DNA of 64,000 nt from Gluconobacter albidus (GTDB lineage Bacteria; Pseudomonadota; Alphaproteobacteria; Acetobacterales; Acetobacteraceae), in the NCBI RefSeq assembly GCF_002723915.1, contig NZ_BEWL01000011.1, positions 1-64,000 on the forward strand, written 5' to 3'. Both the position numbers and the translations under genes were made by a program. Below the pieces are notes generated by a model. That model was not told where the DNA came from. It saw only the letters and a list, made by a program, of their open reading frames with translations, and ran no database searches. Below are positions 28,035-38,139 of this stretch, one piece after another; position 1 is the first letter of the stretch; every line of letters begins with the position of its first letter.

Positions 28035-30125
28035 ATGGTCGACAGCACACAAATCCGTCTCGCCGCTGATATCGGTGGCACATTCACGGACGTGGTCCTC
28101 CAGACCCCGCAGGGACGTCTGACCCGCAAGGTCCTCACCACCCCCGCCGCCCCCGAAGAAGGGGTCATGAGCGGCATCGGCCTCGTGATCGAAGACGCCG
28201 GACTGCGCTTTCCGGACGTGACGGTCTTCGTGCATGGCACGACGCTTGCCACAAACGCCATCATCGAACGCCGGGGCGCCCGCACGGCCCTCATCGGAAC
28301 GCAGGGCTTTCGGGACATTCTCGAAATCGGCACTGAAAGCCGGTTCAACCAGTATGACCTGATGCTGCAAAAACCCAGCCCCCTCGTCCCCCGTGATCTG
28401 CGTTTCACCGTCCCCGAGCGCATGGACGCCCGCGGCACGGTCCAGCTTCCGCTGGATGAGGCGGCCGTTCTGGCCCTCGTGCCGCAACTCCGAGAGGCCC
28501 AGGTCGAGAGCATCGCTGTGGCGTTCCTCCATGCCTATGCCAATCCGGCTCATGAACGCCGCGTGCAGGCCCTTCTTCAGGAGGCCATGCCGGACATCAC
28601 CATTTCCATTTCAAGCGACGTCTGCCCCGAAATCCGGGAGTACGAACGCACCTCCACCACGGTCGCGAATGCTTATGTCCAGCCCCTGATGGCAGGCTAT
28701 CTGGGACGCCTGCGCGAAGCCCTTAATGCAAAGGGCTTTCAGGGCGCGCTCTATCTCGTCACATCCGGCGGCGGTCTCACCGCGCTGGAAACGGCGCGGC
28801 AGTTCCCCGTCCGGCTTGTGGAATCCGGCCCGGCGGGGGGGGCGATCTTCGCCGCACAATGCGCCGAGCGTCTGGGGGAAGACCGCGTCCTGTCCTTCGA
28901 CATGGGCGGCACGACCGCAAAAGTCTGCCTGATCGAAGACGGAGAGCCCGCATCCTCCCGTTTCTTCGAAGTGGACCGCACGGCCCGATTCATGAAAGGA
29001 TCCGGCCTGCCCTTACGGATCCCTGTGATCGAAATGGTCGAGATCGGCGCGGGCGGCGGCTCCATCGCCCATCTGGATGCGATGAAGCGCGTCGTCGTCG
29101 GGCCGGAAAGCGCGTCTTCCGTTCCCGGACCGGCCTGTTACGGGCTTGGAGGCAAGCGCCCCGCCGTTACGGATGCGGACGTGATGCTCGGCCTGATCCG
29201 ACCGGAAAACTTCGCGGGCGGCAGCATCCAGCTCCAGCCGGACCGCTCCGCCGAAGCCCTTCTGGCCGATATCGGCACCCCGCTAGGCCTGTCGGCAGAA
29301 ATGTCCGCCCATGCGGTCTATGAAATTGTCTGCGAAAACATGGCCAGCGCCGCCCGCGTTCATGCGGCCGAGCGTGGCGCCGTCATCGGCGACCATACCA
29401 TGATCGCCTTTGGTGGCGCAGCCCCCCTCCATGCTGCGCGTGTTGCGGAAAAGCTTGGAATCCAGCGCCTCGTCATTCCATCCAATGCGGGTGTCGGCTC
29501 AGCCGTGGGCTTTCTCGCTGCACCAGTCTCGTTCGAACTGGTGCGTTCTTTCCCCATGCGTCTGGACGACAGCTTCAATTCGGAAGAGGTTTCAGCCCTG
29601 CTGGATGACATGACGCAGGCCGCACACGGCATGGTTCAGGACGATGCCCGGACGGAAACCCTCCATATCCGGCGCGCGGGGTTCATGCGCTATGTCGGTC
29701 AGGGCCATGAAATCATCGTGACCCTCCCGGACGGCGCCATCAGCAGCGATCACCTGTCCGCGCTTCGGGACGCGTTCGAGGCGGAATATGCGCGCCAGTT
29801 TGCCCGGGTCATCCCGCATGCCGCCGTCGAAATCCTGAACTGGTCCGTCAGCGTGTCCACCACCCCGCGAAAATACCCGCCTTTTGAGGCCGCTCCGACC
29901 CTGCATGACGCAGTTTCCGCCGATATCCGGAAACTCTTCGACGGCGCAACCGGCACTCATGTCGATCTGCCGGTCTACGAACGGACCGATATGGGGCCGG
30001 GCAGCCGTGTTTCCGGCCCTGCCCTGATCGCCGAAAAAGAAACCACGACCTACGTCTCCTCCCGCTACACCGCCCATCTGGACGGTAGCGGCAACATCAT
30101 TCTGGACATGAAGGACGCCGTCTGA
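28035..30125 (+). CDS. hyuA: Hydantoinase/oxoprolinase subunit A (HyuA family)
   Basis: ATP-dependent ring-opening amidohydrolase subunit, 696 residues. The N-terminal ASKHA-type fold shows ADIGGTFTDVVLQ and VFVHGTTLATNAIIERRGA; the middle has the second phosphate motif LSFDMGGTTAKVCLIEDG and EIGAGGGSIAHLD, with GPACYGLGGKRPAVTDAD after it; the C-terminal SHS2-like part includes VRRAGF-type IRRAGFMRYVGQGHE. Together with subunit B it is like N-methylhydantoinase, 5-oxoprolinase and acetophenone carboxylase relatives, which cannot be told apart by eye. The stop overlaps the hyuB start by one base. Unusually, it lies next to a complete PxpABC 5-oxoprolinase set. Confidence 0.9.
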   Translation: MVDSTQIRLAADIGGTFTDVVLQTPQGRLTRKVLTTPAAPEEGVMSGIGLVIEDAGLRFPDVTVFVHGTTLATNAIIERRGARTALIGTQGFRDILEIGTESRFNQYDLMLQKPSPLVPRDLRFTVPERMDARGTVQLPLDEAAVLALVPQLREAQVESIAVAFLHAYANPAHERRVQALLQEAMPDITISISSDVCPEIREYERTSTTVANAYVQPLMAGYLGRLREALNAKGFQGALYLVTSGGGLTALETARQFPVRLVESGPAGGAIFAAQCAERLGEDRVLSFDMGGTTAKVCLIEDGEPASSRFFEVDRTARFMKGSGLPLRIPVIEMVEIGAGGGSIAHLDAMKRVVVGPESASSVPGPACYGLGGKRPAVTDADVMLGLIRPENFAGGSIQLQPDRSAEALLADIGTPLGLSAEMSAHAVYEIVCENMASAARVHAAERGAVIGDHTMIAFGGAAPLHAARVAEKLGIQRLVIPSNAGVGSAVGFLAAPVSFELVRSFPMRLDDSFNSEEVSALLDDMTQAAHGMVQDDARTETLHIRRAGFMRYVGQGHEIIVTLPDGAISSDHLSALRDAFEAEYARQFARVIPHAAVEILNWSVSVSTTPRKYPPFEAAPTLHDAVSADIRKLFDGATGTHVDLPVYERTDMGPGSRVSGPALIAEKETTTYVSSRYTAHLDGSGNIILDMKDAV

Positions 30126-31693
30126 TGAGCGCGCACTCCCATAAGGAAATCGATTTCCAGATCATGTGGAACCGCCTGATCGCCGTCGTCGGCGAACAGG
30201 CCCAGGTGCTGATCCGCACGGCATTCAGCCCCATCGTGCGGGAATGCGAGGATATCTCGGCAGGCATTTTCGATCTGCAAGGCCGGATGATTGCGCAGGC
30301 CGTGACAGGCACGCCCGGGCACGTCAATTCCATGGCGGAATCCGTCGGCCATTTCCTGCGCCACTTCCCGATCTCGTCCATGAAGGAGGGAGATGCCTAC
30401 ATCACGAACGATCCGTGGATGGGAACCGGGCATCTCAACGATTTCGTCATTACGACCCCGGCGTTCCACAAGGGCCGTCTGGTCGGACTGTTCTCCTGCA
30501 CCAGCCATCTGATGGATATCGGCGGCCTGGGCAACGGGCCGGAAGCAACGGACGTCTTCATGGAAGGCCTCTCGATCCCGATGCTCAAGCTGATTGATCA
30601 GGGACAGGTCAACGAGACGTTGATGGCCATGATCCGCGCCAATACGCGCCTGCCGGTGGATACGGAAGGCGATACCTATTCGCTGGCGGCCTGTAACGAT
30701 GTCGGCGTCCGAGCCCTGTGCGATATGATGGACGAATTCCGGCTCGACACACTCGACCCGCTGGCCGATTTCATCATCGAACGCTCCCGCCAGGCCGTTC
30801 TGGACAAGATCGCGGCCCTTCCGCAAGGAACATGGTCTCATGAGATGACCATCGACGGCTACAACGCACCGCTCACGCTCAAGGCAAAGCTCACTGTCGG
30901 CGGTGACTATGTCAGCGTCAGCTATGACGGCTCCCCCCCAGCCGTGGGACGCGGGATCAATGTCCCGATGGCCTATACACGCGCCTATACGGTCTTCGGA
31001 CTGGCCTGTGCGATCTCGCCAGACGTCCCCAACAACGCAGGCTCACTGGCTCCCTATCACGTCGAGGCACCAGAAGGGTCCGTCCTGAACGCAATGCGTC
31101 CCGCCCCCGTCTCCTCCCGCCACGTCATCGGACAGATGCTGCCGGACATGGTGTTCGGATGCCTCCGCACGCCCCTGCCCGAGCGCGTTCCAGCAGAAGG
31201 CACATCCTGCCTGTGGAACATTGCCGTGCGCGGACAGTGGTTCCCGAAAGGAGCAACCACGCCCCAGACCTACGCGCTCGCCATCACGACCAATGGCGGT
31301 ACCGGGGCCCGCCCCGGCCTGAACGGCCTGTCCGCCACGGCTTTTCCATCCGGCGTACACGGCACCCCGATTGAAATCGCGGAAATCCAGTGCCCGCTCA
31401 TCTTCTGGGAAAAAGAACTGCGCGAAAACAGCGGCGGGCTTGGCCTGACCAAAGGCGGCGACGGGCAGATCATGAAGATCGGCACCACCCAGAAACAGCC
31501 CTTCGAGCTGCTGGCCGCCTTTGACCGCGTCGATCACCCGGCCCGTGGCGCACTCGGCGGACAGGACGGCGCGGCAGGCCGGGTCGAAACCGCCTCAGGC
31601 CGCAAGCTCGCGGGCAAGGGCCTTCAGATTCTGGAAGCGGACGATGTGCTCGTCCTCCTGACACCAGGCGGCGGCGGCCTCGGCGCCCCCTGA
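30125..31693 (+). CDS. hyuB: Hydantoinase/oxoprolinase subunit B (HyuB family)
   Basis: Partner of HyuA in an ATP-dependent cyclic-amide hydrolase, 522 residues, the usual length for the B subunit. Signatures: RTAFSPIVRECEDISAGIFD, GTPGHVNSMAESVGHFL, YITNDPWMGTGHLNDF, FSCTSHLMDIGGLG, and a Gly-rich C-terminus (GGLGLTKGGDGQIMKIG, LLTPGGGGLGAP). ATG overlaps the hyuA stop in TGATG, so the two are coupled. The operon ends at a strong 12-bp hairpin. Confidence 0.92.
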   Translation: MSAHSHKEIDFQIMWNRLIAVVGEQAQVLIRTAFSPIVRECEDISAGIFDLQGRMIAQAVTGTPGHVNSMAESVGHFLRHFPISSMKEGDAYITNDPWMGTGHLNDFVITTPAFHKGRLVGLFSCTSHLMDIGGLGNGPEATDVFMEGLSIPMLKLIDQGQVNETLMAMIRANTRLPVDTEGDTYSLAACNDVGVRALCDMMDEFRLDTLDPLADFIIERSRQAVLDKIAALPQGTWSHEMTIDGYNAPLTLKAKLTVGGDYVSVSYDGSPPAVGRGINVPMAYTRAYTVFGLACAISPDVPNNAGSLAPYHVEAPEGSVLNAMRPAPVSSRHVIGQMLPDMVFGCLRTPLPERVPAEGTSCLWNIAVRGQWFPKGATTPQTYALAITTNGGTGARPGLNGLSATAFPSGVHGTPIEIAEIQCPLIFWEKELRENSGGLGLTKGGDGQIMKIGTTQKQPFELLAAFDRVDHPARGALGGQDGAAGRVETASGRKLAGKGLQILEADDVLVLLTPGGGGLGAP

Positions 31694-31700
31694 TTGTCTC

Positions 31701-31730
31701 CCGCGCCCTTCCCGAAACGGAAGGGCGCGG
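31701..31730. terminator. Strong bidirectional hairpin between hyuB and the convergent dehydrogenase
   Basis: CCGCGCCCTTCC and GGAAGGGCGCGG form a perfect 12-bp stem with the loop CGAAAC, between two converging genes (hyuB stop at 31693, dehydrogenase stop at 31742). Its place and strength fit a shared terminator, although there is no obvious T-tract. Confidence 0.6.
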
Positions 31731-31741
31731 AACTCAACTGT

Positions 31742-32686
31742 TCAAAGACAATGCGGCGGCACACGCCCCGCAAGAGCGTCCTGAACCTGCGACGCACACA
31801 GCATCGCCATACGGCGCAAGGCCTGTTCCGTCGTCGCGCCGATATGCGGCGTCAGAACCACATTCGGCGCCCGCAGCAACGGATCATCCGACAGCGGAGG
31901 CTCGGGCGACATCACGTCCAGCCCCGCTCCGCCGACATACCCGGTCTCCAGAGCCTTCGCCAGCGCAGGACCATCCACCTCCCCGCCCCGGCTGGTATTG
32001 ATCAGAACTGCGCCTTTCTTCAGGCGCGACAGCGCCTGAGCGTCAATCGTGGGCTGACCGCTCCCCTGCGCCGGACGATGCAGCGACAGCACATCCGAGA
32101 CGCCCAGAAGGTCCTCAAGGCTCTGCGCCCGCTCCACGCCCGCGGCCTCGAACACCTCCGCCGGAACGCTCGGAGACCACGCCACAACGCGCATTCCCAA
32201 CCCCTGACCCGCAATCTGCGCGACATGCCGGGCAATGGCGCCAAACCCCACGAGCCCGATCGTCCGTCCGTGCAGTTCCGTGCCGTTGTTCGTATACCGA
32301 AACGCCCAGTTCCCCTCCCGCACGGCACGATCCGCCTCGCACAGACGCCGCATGACCGCCAGCAGAAGCCCGATCGTCATTTCCGCAACGGACCGACTGT
32401 TGGTATTGGGCGCATTCGTCACCAGAACGCCCCGCTCCGCTGCAGCAGCCTTGGCGATCCGGTTCGTGCCCGAACCGTGACAGGAAATGATTTTCAGCTT
32501 CGGCGCGGCGCGCAGCGCCTCTTCGCTCAGTCCCAGATCGCGCGTAATCACCGCATCCGCGTCGCCGATTTCGCGAATCACCGCCTCCATCGAAGGTTCC
32601 GTAGCATAACGGGTCGTGATTCCGGCCTCGTTCAGACAGGTTACGGCATCGGGATGGATCTGTTGTGTAATGAAACACAGACTCAT
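31742..32686 (-). CDS. D-isomer-specific 2-hydroxyacid dehydrogenase (SerA-like)
   Basis: NAD-dependent cytoplasmic dehydrogenase of 314 residues, reducing a 2-oxo acid to a D-2-hydroxy acid or the reverse. The catalytic triad is present: Arg in INTSRGGEVD, Glu in LDVMSPEPP and His in LTPHIGATTEQ. The cofactor loop reads GLVGFGAIARHVA, so the third glycine of GxGxxG is Ala, which is tolerated in some relatives. It resembles phosphoglycerate dehydrogenase without regulatory domains. It is convergent with hyuB and is followed 83 bases upstream by a DUF2848 gene on the same strand, then an MHS carrier, forming a minus-strand group. Substrate unknown. Confidence 0.9.
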   Translation of the reverse strand: MSLCFITQQIHPDAVTCLNEAGITTRYATEPSMEAVIREIGDADAVITRDLGLSEEALRAAPKLKIISCHGSGTNRIAKAAAAERGVLVTNAPNTNSRSVAEMTIGLLLAVMRRLCEADRAVREGNWAFRYTNNGTELHGRTIGLVGFGAIARHVAQIAGQGLGMRVVAWSPSVPAEVFEAAGVERAQSLEDLLGVSDVLSLHRPAQGSGQPTIDAQALSRLKKGAVLINTSRGGEVDGPALAKALETGYVGGAGLDVMSPEPPLSDDPLLRAPNVVLTPHIGATTEQALRRMAMLCASQVQDALAGRVPPHCL

Positions 32687-32768
32687 GGTGCTGGTTTTCC
32701 ACAGTAAAGAAGCTCAAGGAGCGGAATGATGGCATACCGCGCCCGCTTGTCCATGCCCAAAAGCCCCT

Positions 32769-33422
32769 TCACGCAACCACGGGAAGCTCCCGGATGGCGT
32801 AATGGTGTGACAGCACACTGCCGGTCCGCGGATCAGACAGCTCGACGGTAAGACTCTCGGTCCGGACAATCCCATTGAGCGTAGGAACGGTTCCACAGAA
32901 CATCAGGCTCCCCGGCCCAAAGACCCGGCCCTCCCGCTGCTCCCAGCGCGACACCAGATCCAGCGGATTGAGCAGGGACGCCGCAAGGCCTTCCTGATAA
33001 GGCGTTCTTTCAGCCGTAAAGGACCGCAGCACCATCTCGTCCCACCGATCCGCCACATCCGCAAACCGCCAGAACGCCCGACCGCTGACCTTGGGACAAA
33101 CCTGCTTGGACAACGCCACACTATAGGCTTCGCTTTCACGATCCGTATGGTCGGACCCCACGCCCACCAGCAGATCGCTCTGTGTACGCAACAAAACCGG
33201 CTCGACCTCGCCCGAAGTCTGGCCGCCCAGCACATCAATCACAGGCGCCATGCTCAGGGTTTCATGCCCGACCCGGTAAAACAGCGGCACGTCCGAAGGC
33301 GGCGCCACCCCAAGGGCCGCCAGCTCGTCGATATGATGCTGCACATCCGCCGCATCCCGCCCGGCCCAGCCAGCCACAATGACCTCCCTGACCGCAGTCA
33401 GATCGGGATAGAAAATTTCCAT
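32769..33422 (-). CDS. DUF2848 family protein
   Basis: A 217-residue cytoplasmic protein matching the DUF2848 family in length and in motifs: VAGWAGRDAADVQHHIDELAALGV, PLFYRVG, VLGGQTSGEVEPVLL, VGVGSDHTDRESE and PGSLMFCGTVPTLNGI. The charged VGSDHTDRE block could be a metal site, and the final part recalls fumarylacetoacetate-hydrolase-like folds, but no function is established. ATG 33422 has AGGAA 10 bases upstream. It lies between an MHS transporter gene and a 2-hydroxyacid dehydrogenase gene on the same strand, so it probably acts on the transported compound. Confidence 0.8.
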   Translation of the reverse strand: MEIFYPDLTAVREVIVAGWAGRDAADVQHHIDELAALGVAPPSDVPLFYRVGHETLSMAPVIDVLGGQTSGEVEPVLLRTQSDLLVGVGSDHTDRESEAYSVALSKQVCPKVSGRAFWRFADVADRWDEMVLRSFTAERTPYQEGLAASLLNPLDLVSRWEQREGRVFGPGSLMFCGTVPTLNGIVRTESLTVELSDPRTGSVLSHHYAIRELPVVA

Positions 33423-33457
33423 ATTTCAGCGTTCCTGTTGGAATCAGTCAGCCACAC

Positions 33458-34726
33458 TCAGCGCGTCCCGCGGGCCAGCATCGCGCCCGCGCCAGAAACG
33501 AGAAGTGCCACGACCACATAAAGAGAAATGGACAGTTCGAGATGCGTCGCCCGGAACAGCGTCACCATGATAAGCGGCGCAAAAGCCCCACCCCCCGCAA
33601 GACTGCCACAGGTATAAGCGATCGAAGAGCCGGAATAACGGACCTCGACCGGAAACTGCTGGCTGATGAGCGCGCCCTGAACCGCATACATGATGGCGTG
33701 AACCGACAGACCAAGACAGATTCCGAAGCCCAGCATGAGCGCCTGATGGGAAGCCGCACACCAGAAAAACACAAACGCGGCAGGCAGGGCGCAAACCGTC
33801 CCCACAAGGAAAATCCGTTTCGCCCCCCAGCGGTTGCTGAAGCGCCCCGCCAGCAGCGTGACGATCACCCCCCAGGCCGATCCTGCAAACACGGCCATCA
33901 GCGCCGCAGACCGCGTATGCTCCCCCGTCTGGGTCACATAGCTCAGACTGAAAACCGTCAGCAGCGCATACAGAACATCCGGCCCGATCCGGGTACTCGC
34001 AGCGATCAGCAGGGAGCGCCCATGATGACGCAGGACCGCGCCCACCGGGTTGGCCAGAACCTCACCCTGCGCTTTGCGTTCGGCAAACTGGGGCGGCTCT
34101 GAAAGGGAAGACCTGACCACCCATCCCGCCGCCAGAAGCAGCAGGCTCAGAAACAGCGGCAGACGCCATCCCCAGTCCTGAAAGGACGCGGCATCCATGG
34201 AGCGCGTCACCCCCCAGATCACCCCTGCGGACAGGACCGTTCCAAGCCCCGGTCCAAGCTGGGACCATGTCGCCCCCATGCCCATCGCCGTTTCCGAATT
34301 CTGTTCCGCCGTCAGAAGGAGCGCGCCGGCCCACTCTCCACCCAATGCGATCCCCTGCAAAAACCGCAGCAGAACAAGCAGAACCGGACTGATCGCCCCA
34401 AGCCGCGCATAACCGGGCAGCAGTGCAATCAGACCCGTCGTCAGCCCCATAAGCGCCAGCGTCAGCATGAGAACATGCCTGCGACCGGTCCGGTCCCCGA
34501 GCCAGCCGAAAATCACACTGCCCAAAGGCCGCGACACATATCCCACGGCATAGGTCGAGAACGCCAGAAGGGTTCCCATCCACGGCAGCGCCTCGGGAAA
34601 AAAGACATGGTTAAACACGAGTGCCGCAAGCGTGTTGTAAACCATGAAATCATACCACTCGAACGTGGTCCCGATCGCGCTCCCCAGAGCAAGACGCACA
34701 GGCGACGTCGTCATGCGCCAGAACAT
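33458..34726 (-). CDS. MFS transporter, metabolite:proton symporter (MHS) type
   Basis: Inner-membrane proton symporter of 422 residues with 12 predicted helices. The MHS marks are clear: SAIGTTFEWYDFMVYNTLAALVF, YVSRPLGSVIFGWLGDRTGRRHVL, LRFLQGIALGGEWAGA. This group includes shikimate, alpha-ketoglutarate and proline/betaine carriers. An alternative start at 34714 is possible. It lies upstream of DUF2848 and the 2-hydroxyacid dehydrogenase on the same strand, so it likely feeds them with an organic acid. The start is separated by 277 bases from the divergent DUF1445 gene. Confidence 0.9.
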   Translation of the reverse strand: MFWRMTTSPVRLALGSAIGTTFEWYDFMVYNTLAALVFNHVFFPEALPWMGTLLAFSTYAVGYVSRPLGSVIFGWLGDRTGRRHVLMLTLALMGLTTGLIALLPGYARLGAISPVLLVLLRFLQGIALGGEWAGALLLTAEQNSETAMGMGATWSQLGPGLGTVLSAGVIWGVTRSMDAASFQDWGWRLPLFLSLLLLAAGWVVRSSLSEPPQFAERKAQGEVLANPVGAVLRHHGRSLLIAASTRIGPDVLYALLTVFSLSYVTQTGEHTRSAALMAVFAGSAWGVIVTLLAGRFSNRWGAKRIFLVGTVCALPAAFVFFWCAASHQALMLGFGICLGLSVHAIMYAVQGALISQQFPVEVRYSGSSIAYTCGSLAGGGAFAPLIMVTLFRATHLELSISLYVVVALLVSGAGAMLARGTR

Positions 34727-35003
34727 CCGCTCACGGAAGATCCAGCCTGCCGGGCGCCTGAGAACCGGTTCGTTTCATGATGCATACAATATCCAAAAGC
34801 GTCGGATTTTTATTCCGGAGCATTCATTCTGAACATTCCAATGCAATGCCGTCAAAAGATTTAAGCACAAAAAAGGCCCATAACGGATATTTATACCTCA
34901 ACATTTATTTTGATGATTTGAATCCCGAACGCAACGACTGTTAGCCTTCCGGAACCATCACTGTCATCGCCCGGCCTGTCTGCCGCGAACAAGGACGCAA
35001 ACG

Positions 35004-35843
35004 ATGTCTGAATCCGCTTTGCCGATCCCTCCCCTTTTCCACACATCGCCCGAAGACGTCCGCGCGCTGTGCCGGTCCAATACGGCCGGAACCGTCACCG
35101 CAGGCATGGCCGCAGGTTTCATCCAGGCCAATCTGGTCATCCTCCCCAAAGCATATGCCGAGGATTTCGCAGAATTCTGCCGCCTGAACCCCAAGCCCTG
35201 CCCTCTCGTCGGCATGTCCCAACCCGGCGAATATGATACCCCGGCGCTGGGACGTAACCTCGACATCCGGACCGACCTGCCGCTTTACCGCGTCTGGCAG
35301 GATGGAGTTTTAACAGACGAAGTGACGGATATTCTGTCGTTCTGGCAGGACGATTTCGTCGTTTTTGCGCTGGGATGTTCCTTTTCCTTCGAAAACGCCT
35401 TCATGGCCTGCAACGTCCCCATGCGGCATTTCGAAACGGGTCTGGGCGTGTCCATGTACCGCACGAATATTGCCTGCACACCCGTCGGACCATTTTCCGG
35501 CCCAGTCGTCGTCTCGATGCGTCCTTTCCGCTCGCCAGACCTGATCAAGGCCACGGAAATCAGTTCCCGCATCCCTCTGGCTCATGGCGGACCAGTCCAG
35601 ATCGGCTTTCCCGAAGAAATCGGCATCATCGACATCGAAAAACCCGATTACGGCGCCCGCACCGAAATCCGCTCCCATGAGTTCCCCGCCTTCTGGGCCT
35701 GCGGAGTGACGCCCCAGGCCGTTCTGGCCGCAAGCCGTCTTCCCTTTGCCATCACACATGCTCCCGGCGCCATGCTCGTGACGGATATTCCCATTCCCGA
35801 TTATGAAAATCTTGTCTCGGAACATTCCGGAAAAATAATATAA
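35004..35843 (+). CDS. DUF1445 putative hydro-lyase / D-glutamate cyclase N-half homologue (YcsI-like)
   Basis: A 279-residue cytoplasmic protein of the family called putative hydro-lyase, D-glutamate cyclase or YcsI. Family marks: [88 protein letters not shown] and [12 protein letters not shown]. In animals this domain is fused to DUF4392 in D-glutamate cyclase, which converts D-glutamate to 5-oxo-D-proline; a separate DUF4392 gene lies at 41479-42549. B. subtilis ycsI sits with the 5-oxoprolinase genes, supporting a 5-oxoproline link. AAGGA precedes ATG 35004. An MFS gene follows after 9 bases. Confidence 0.88.
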   Translation: MSESALPIPPLFHTSPEDVRALCRSNTAGTVTAGMAAGFIQANLVILPKAYAEDFAEFCRLNPKPCPLVGMSQPGEYDTPALGRNLDIRTDLPLYRVWQDGVLTDEVTDILSFWQDDFVVFALGCSFSFENAFMACNVPMRHFETGLGVSMYRTNIACTPVGPFSGPVVVSMRPFRSPDLIKATEISSRIPLAHGGPVQIGFPEEIGIIDIEKPDYGARTEIRSHEFPAFWACGVTPQAVLAASRLPFAITHAPGAMLVTDIPIPDYENLVSEHSGKII

Positions 35844-35852
35844 ACCAAAGTT

Positions 35853-37157
35853 ATGCCTCCACACGCTCAGGATGATTCCGTGCCCTCTGATCACACGCTC
35901 TTCCGGGTGGCCGTCCGGCGCATCATCCCGCTGCTGGTCGTCTGCTACATGTTTTCCTATCTGGATCGCATCAATCTCAGCTTCGCCCGCGCGGCGATGG
36001 AACAGGACCTCCACTTCTCGGATGCAACCTTCGGGCTGGGCGCCGGGCTGTTCTTCGTAGGCTACATCGTCTTTCAGGTCCCCTCCGCGCTCCTGCTCGA
36101 AAAATTCGGACCCCGCCGGACGATCGCCGCAATCATGATCGCATGGAGCCTGATTTCCTTCCTGTTCGTCATCATCAGTACAGCCTGGGAATTCTGCGCC
36201 CTGCGTGTCCTGCTCGGCGCCGCGGAGGCAGGCTTTTATCCGGCCGTTCTGTACTATCTGGCCCTCTGGTTCCCGGACTCGATCCGTGCGCGCGTCACTA
36301 CGGGCTTCCTGATCGCCATACCGCTCTCAGGCGCCATCGGCGGCCCGGTTTCCACCTATCTTCTGGGCGCCTTCGATCAGGTCCTGTCAGTCCACGCATG
36401 GAAATGGATGATCCTGATCGAGGCAATCCCGCCCCTGCTGCTCGGACTGACGGTTCTGAAACGCCTTGACGACGGACCGGCCTCCGCCGCATGGCTGGAT
36501 GCCCCCACGAAACAGGCCATCCTGACCCGCCTTCCGGCCCAGAACATCTCCACAAACGACACGACATCCGTATTCGCTGCGCTGAAACAGCCTGAAGTCC
36601 TGCTCCTCGTCGTCATCTGTTTCTGTCAGGCCGTCTGCAATTACGGAATCGTCTTCTGGGTCCCGACCTTCATCGAACAGGTCATCGCTCCCGCTCCCGG
36701 ACAGCTCGGCTTCTATACGGCCATTCCCTTCGCCGTCGCCGCCCTGGCCATGGTGCTCAACGCCCGCAGCTCCGACAGACATAACGAACGCTGCTGGCAT
36801 CTGGCCGGCCCTTTCCTGACAGTTGCCCTCTGTCTGGTCCTGACTTTCCTGTTGCAGTCCCACGGCGCAATCGCACTGGTTTTCCTGACCATCGCACTCG
36901 CAGCAGCCCTCTGCGTCACAGCCATGATCTTCACCGTAACGCCCCATGTGCTCGAAAAACGCACACTGGCGACAGGGCTTGCATGGATCAACAGCCTTGG
37001 CGCGATCGGCGGCCTTGTGGGCCCCTACGGCATCGGCTGGATGCGCGAGCATCTGCACTCTCCGCTCTCGGGGGTCTTTCTGGTCGCAGCCTGTGCCACC
37101 CTGGGCGCCATAACGACGGTCTACACGCTCTCCTCGCCCGTCCGGCGGACAGCCTGA
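35853..37157 (+). CDS. MFS transporter, ACS (tartrate/hexuronate-like) type
   Basis: Inner-membrane carrier of 434 residues with 12 predicted helices. The N-terminal block MFSYLDRINLSFARAAMEQDLHFSDATFGLGAGLFFVGYIVFQVPS is typical of the tartrate/phthalate branch of the ACS family, which imports organic anions. It is the second ACS carrier of the island but belongs to a different branch from the one at 21483. It is nine bases after the DUF1445 gene, so the two are cotranscribed, and convergent with a LysR gene whose stop is 3 bases away. Substrate is inferred to be an acidic amino acid derivative. Confidence 0.9.
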   Translation: MPPHAQDDSVPSDHTLFRVAVRRIIPLLVVCYMFSYLDRINLSFARAAMEQDLHFSDATFGLGAGLFFVGYIVFQVPSALLLEKFGPRRTIAAIMIAWSLISFLFVIISTAWEFCALRVLLGAAEAGFYPAVLYYLALWFPDSIRARVTTGFLIAIPLSGAIGGPVSTYLLGAFDQVLSVHAWKWMILIEAIPPLLLGLTVLKRLDDGPASAAWLDAPTKQAILTRLPAQNISTNDTTSVFAALKQPEVLLLVVICFCQAVCNYGIVFWVPTFIEQVIAPAPGQLGFYTAIPFAVAALAMVLNARSSDRHNERCWHLAGPFLTVALCLVLTFLLQSHGAIALVFLTIALAAALCVTAMIFTVTPHVLEKRTLATGLAWINSLGAIGGLVGPYGIGWMREHLHSPLSGVFLVAACATLGAITTVYTLSSPVRRTA

Positions 37158-37160
37158 CCC

Positions 37161-38051
37161 TCAGGTCACATTGGCCGACACACGTTCCGCAATGGAGATA
37201 ACGTCCTCGACAATCGCCGAACCATGACTGATCAGCCGCCCTGCGACACATCGCAGCAAAGGAAGCTTCATGCCCGTCTCGAACACCCGAAGCTTCCCGC
37301 TGGCCAGATAATCCCGCATGACCGCATAGGGCAGCAGAGCCAGCCCTTCTCCCCCCAGCGTGAGCGCCAGAATGGACGGCAGGGAACTCATGGTGTCCAC
37401 CCGGTGATGGACGATCCCCTCCCGCGCCAGAAAATTGCGGATCGCCGAATGGGGAATGGTGTTGCGCGACAGGGTCATGATGGAAATCGACGGCGCCTGC
37501 CCCAGATCCAGCTTGCCATTACTCGGCAGTGCGAAATGCTCCCTGCCAACCATCGCAGTCTCGTAGTTGCACAGCTCGCTTTCGATCAGACGCGGTGAAT
37601 TGACCGGCCCCAGAAAGAACCCCACATCCAGCATTCCTTTGGTGATTTTCCGGGAAATTTCATCAGAAACCGAAATCTCCAGGTCCACTGTCAGATTTGG
37701 ATATTTGTGGCGGATCTCGATCAGAAGATCCGAAATCCAGGTCTGGGAAATGGTTTCGATCGCTCCGATACGCAGGATTCCTGTTGCGTCCTGATGTCCT
37801 TTGACCGTCTGGATCATTTCATCACGCAGATCGAGGATCTGACGGGCATACTGCACCACCGTCATTCCGACCGGCGTGAGCGTGATGGATTTGGGGGCCC
37901 GATGAAAAATACTGGCCCCCAGAAGCGCCTCAAGATGCGAAATCCGGACGGACACCGCTGGCTGCGTCATCCGCAGGGCATCGGCTGCCGCCCGGAAACT
38001 CCCCAGCCGCTCGATCCACAGAACCGTCTCAAGAGACTTGAAATCCATCAT
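37161..38051 (-). CDS. LysR family transcriptional regulator
   Basis: A 296-residue LysR protein. The helix-turn-helix contains SFRAAADALRMTQPAVSVRISHLEALLGASIFHR, with the effector domain starting near residue 90 (ILRIGAIETISQTWISDLLIEI). ATG 38051 and 38048 are adjacent possible starts. It is on the same strand as, and downstream of, the receptor at 38209-40782, separated by a strong terminator, so it has its own promoter. It probably regulates the neighbouring DUF1445-MFS or receptor genes. Confidence 0.9.
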   Translation of the reverse strand: MMDFKSLETVLWIERLGSFRAAADALRMTQPAVSVRISHLEALLGASIFHRAPKSITLTPVGMTVVQYARQILDLRDEMIQTVKGHQDATGILRIGAIETISQTWISDLLIEIRHKYPNLTVDLEISVSDEISRKITKGMLDVGFFLGPVNSPRLIESELCNYETAMVGREHFALPSNGKLDLGQAPSISIMTLSRNTIPHSAIRNFLAREGIVHHRVDTMSSLPSILALTLGGEGLALLPYAVMRDYLASGKLRVFETGMKLPLLRCVAGRLISHGSAIVEDVISIAERVSANVT

Positions 38052-38139
38052 GAACGTCTCTGTCCTTTCCTATGCTCCGACAATGACGCCGATCTTTTTA
38101 CGATACCGGAACAGGAGACCCGCCACCAACCGTACCGGT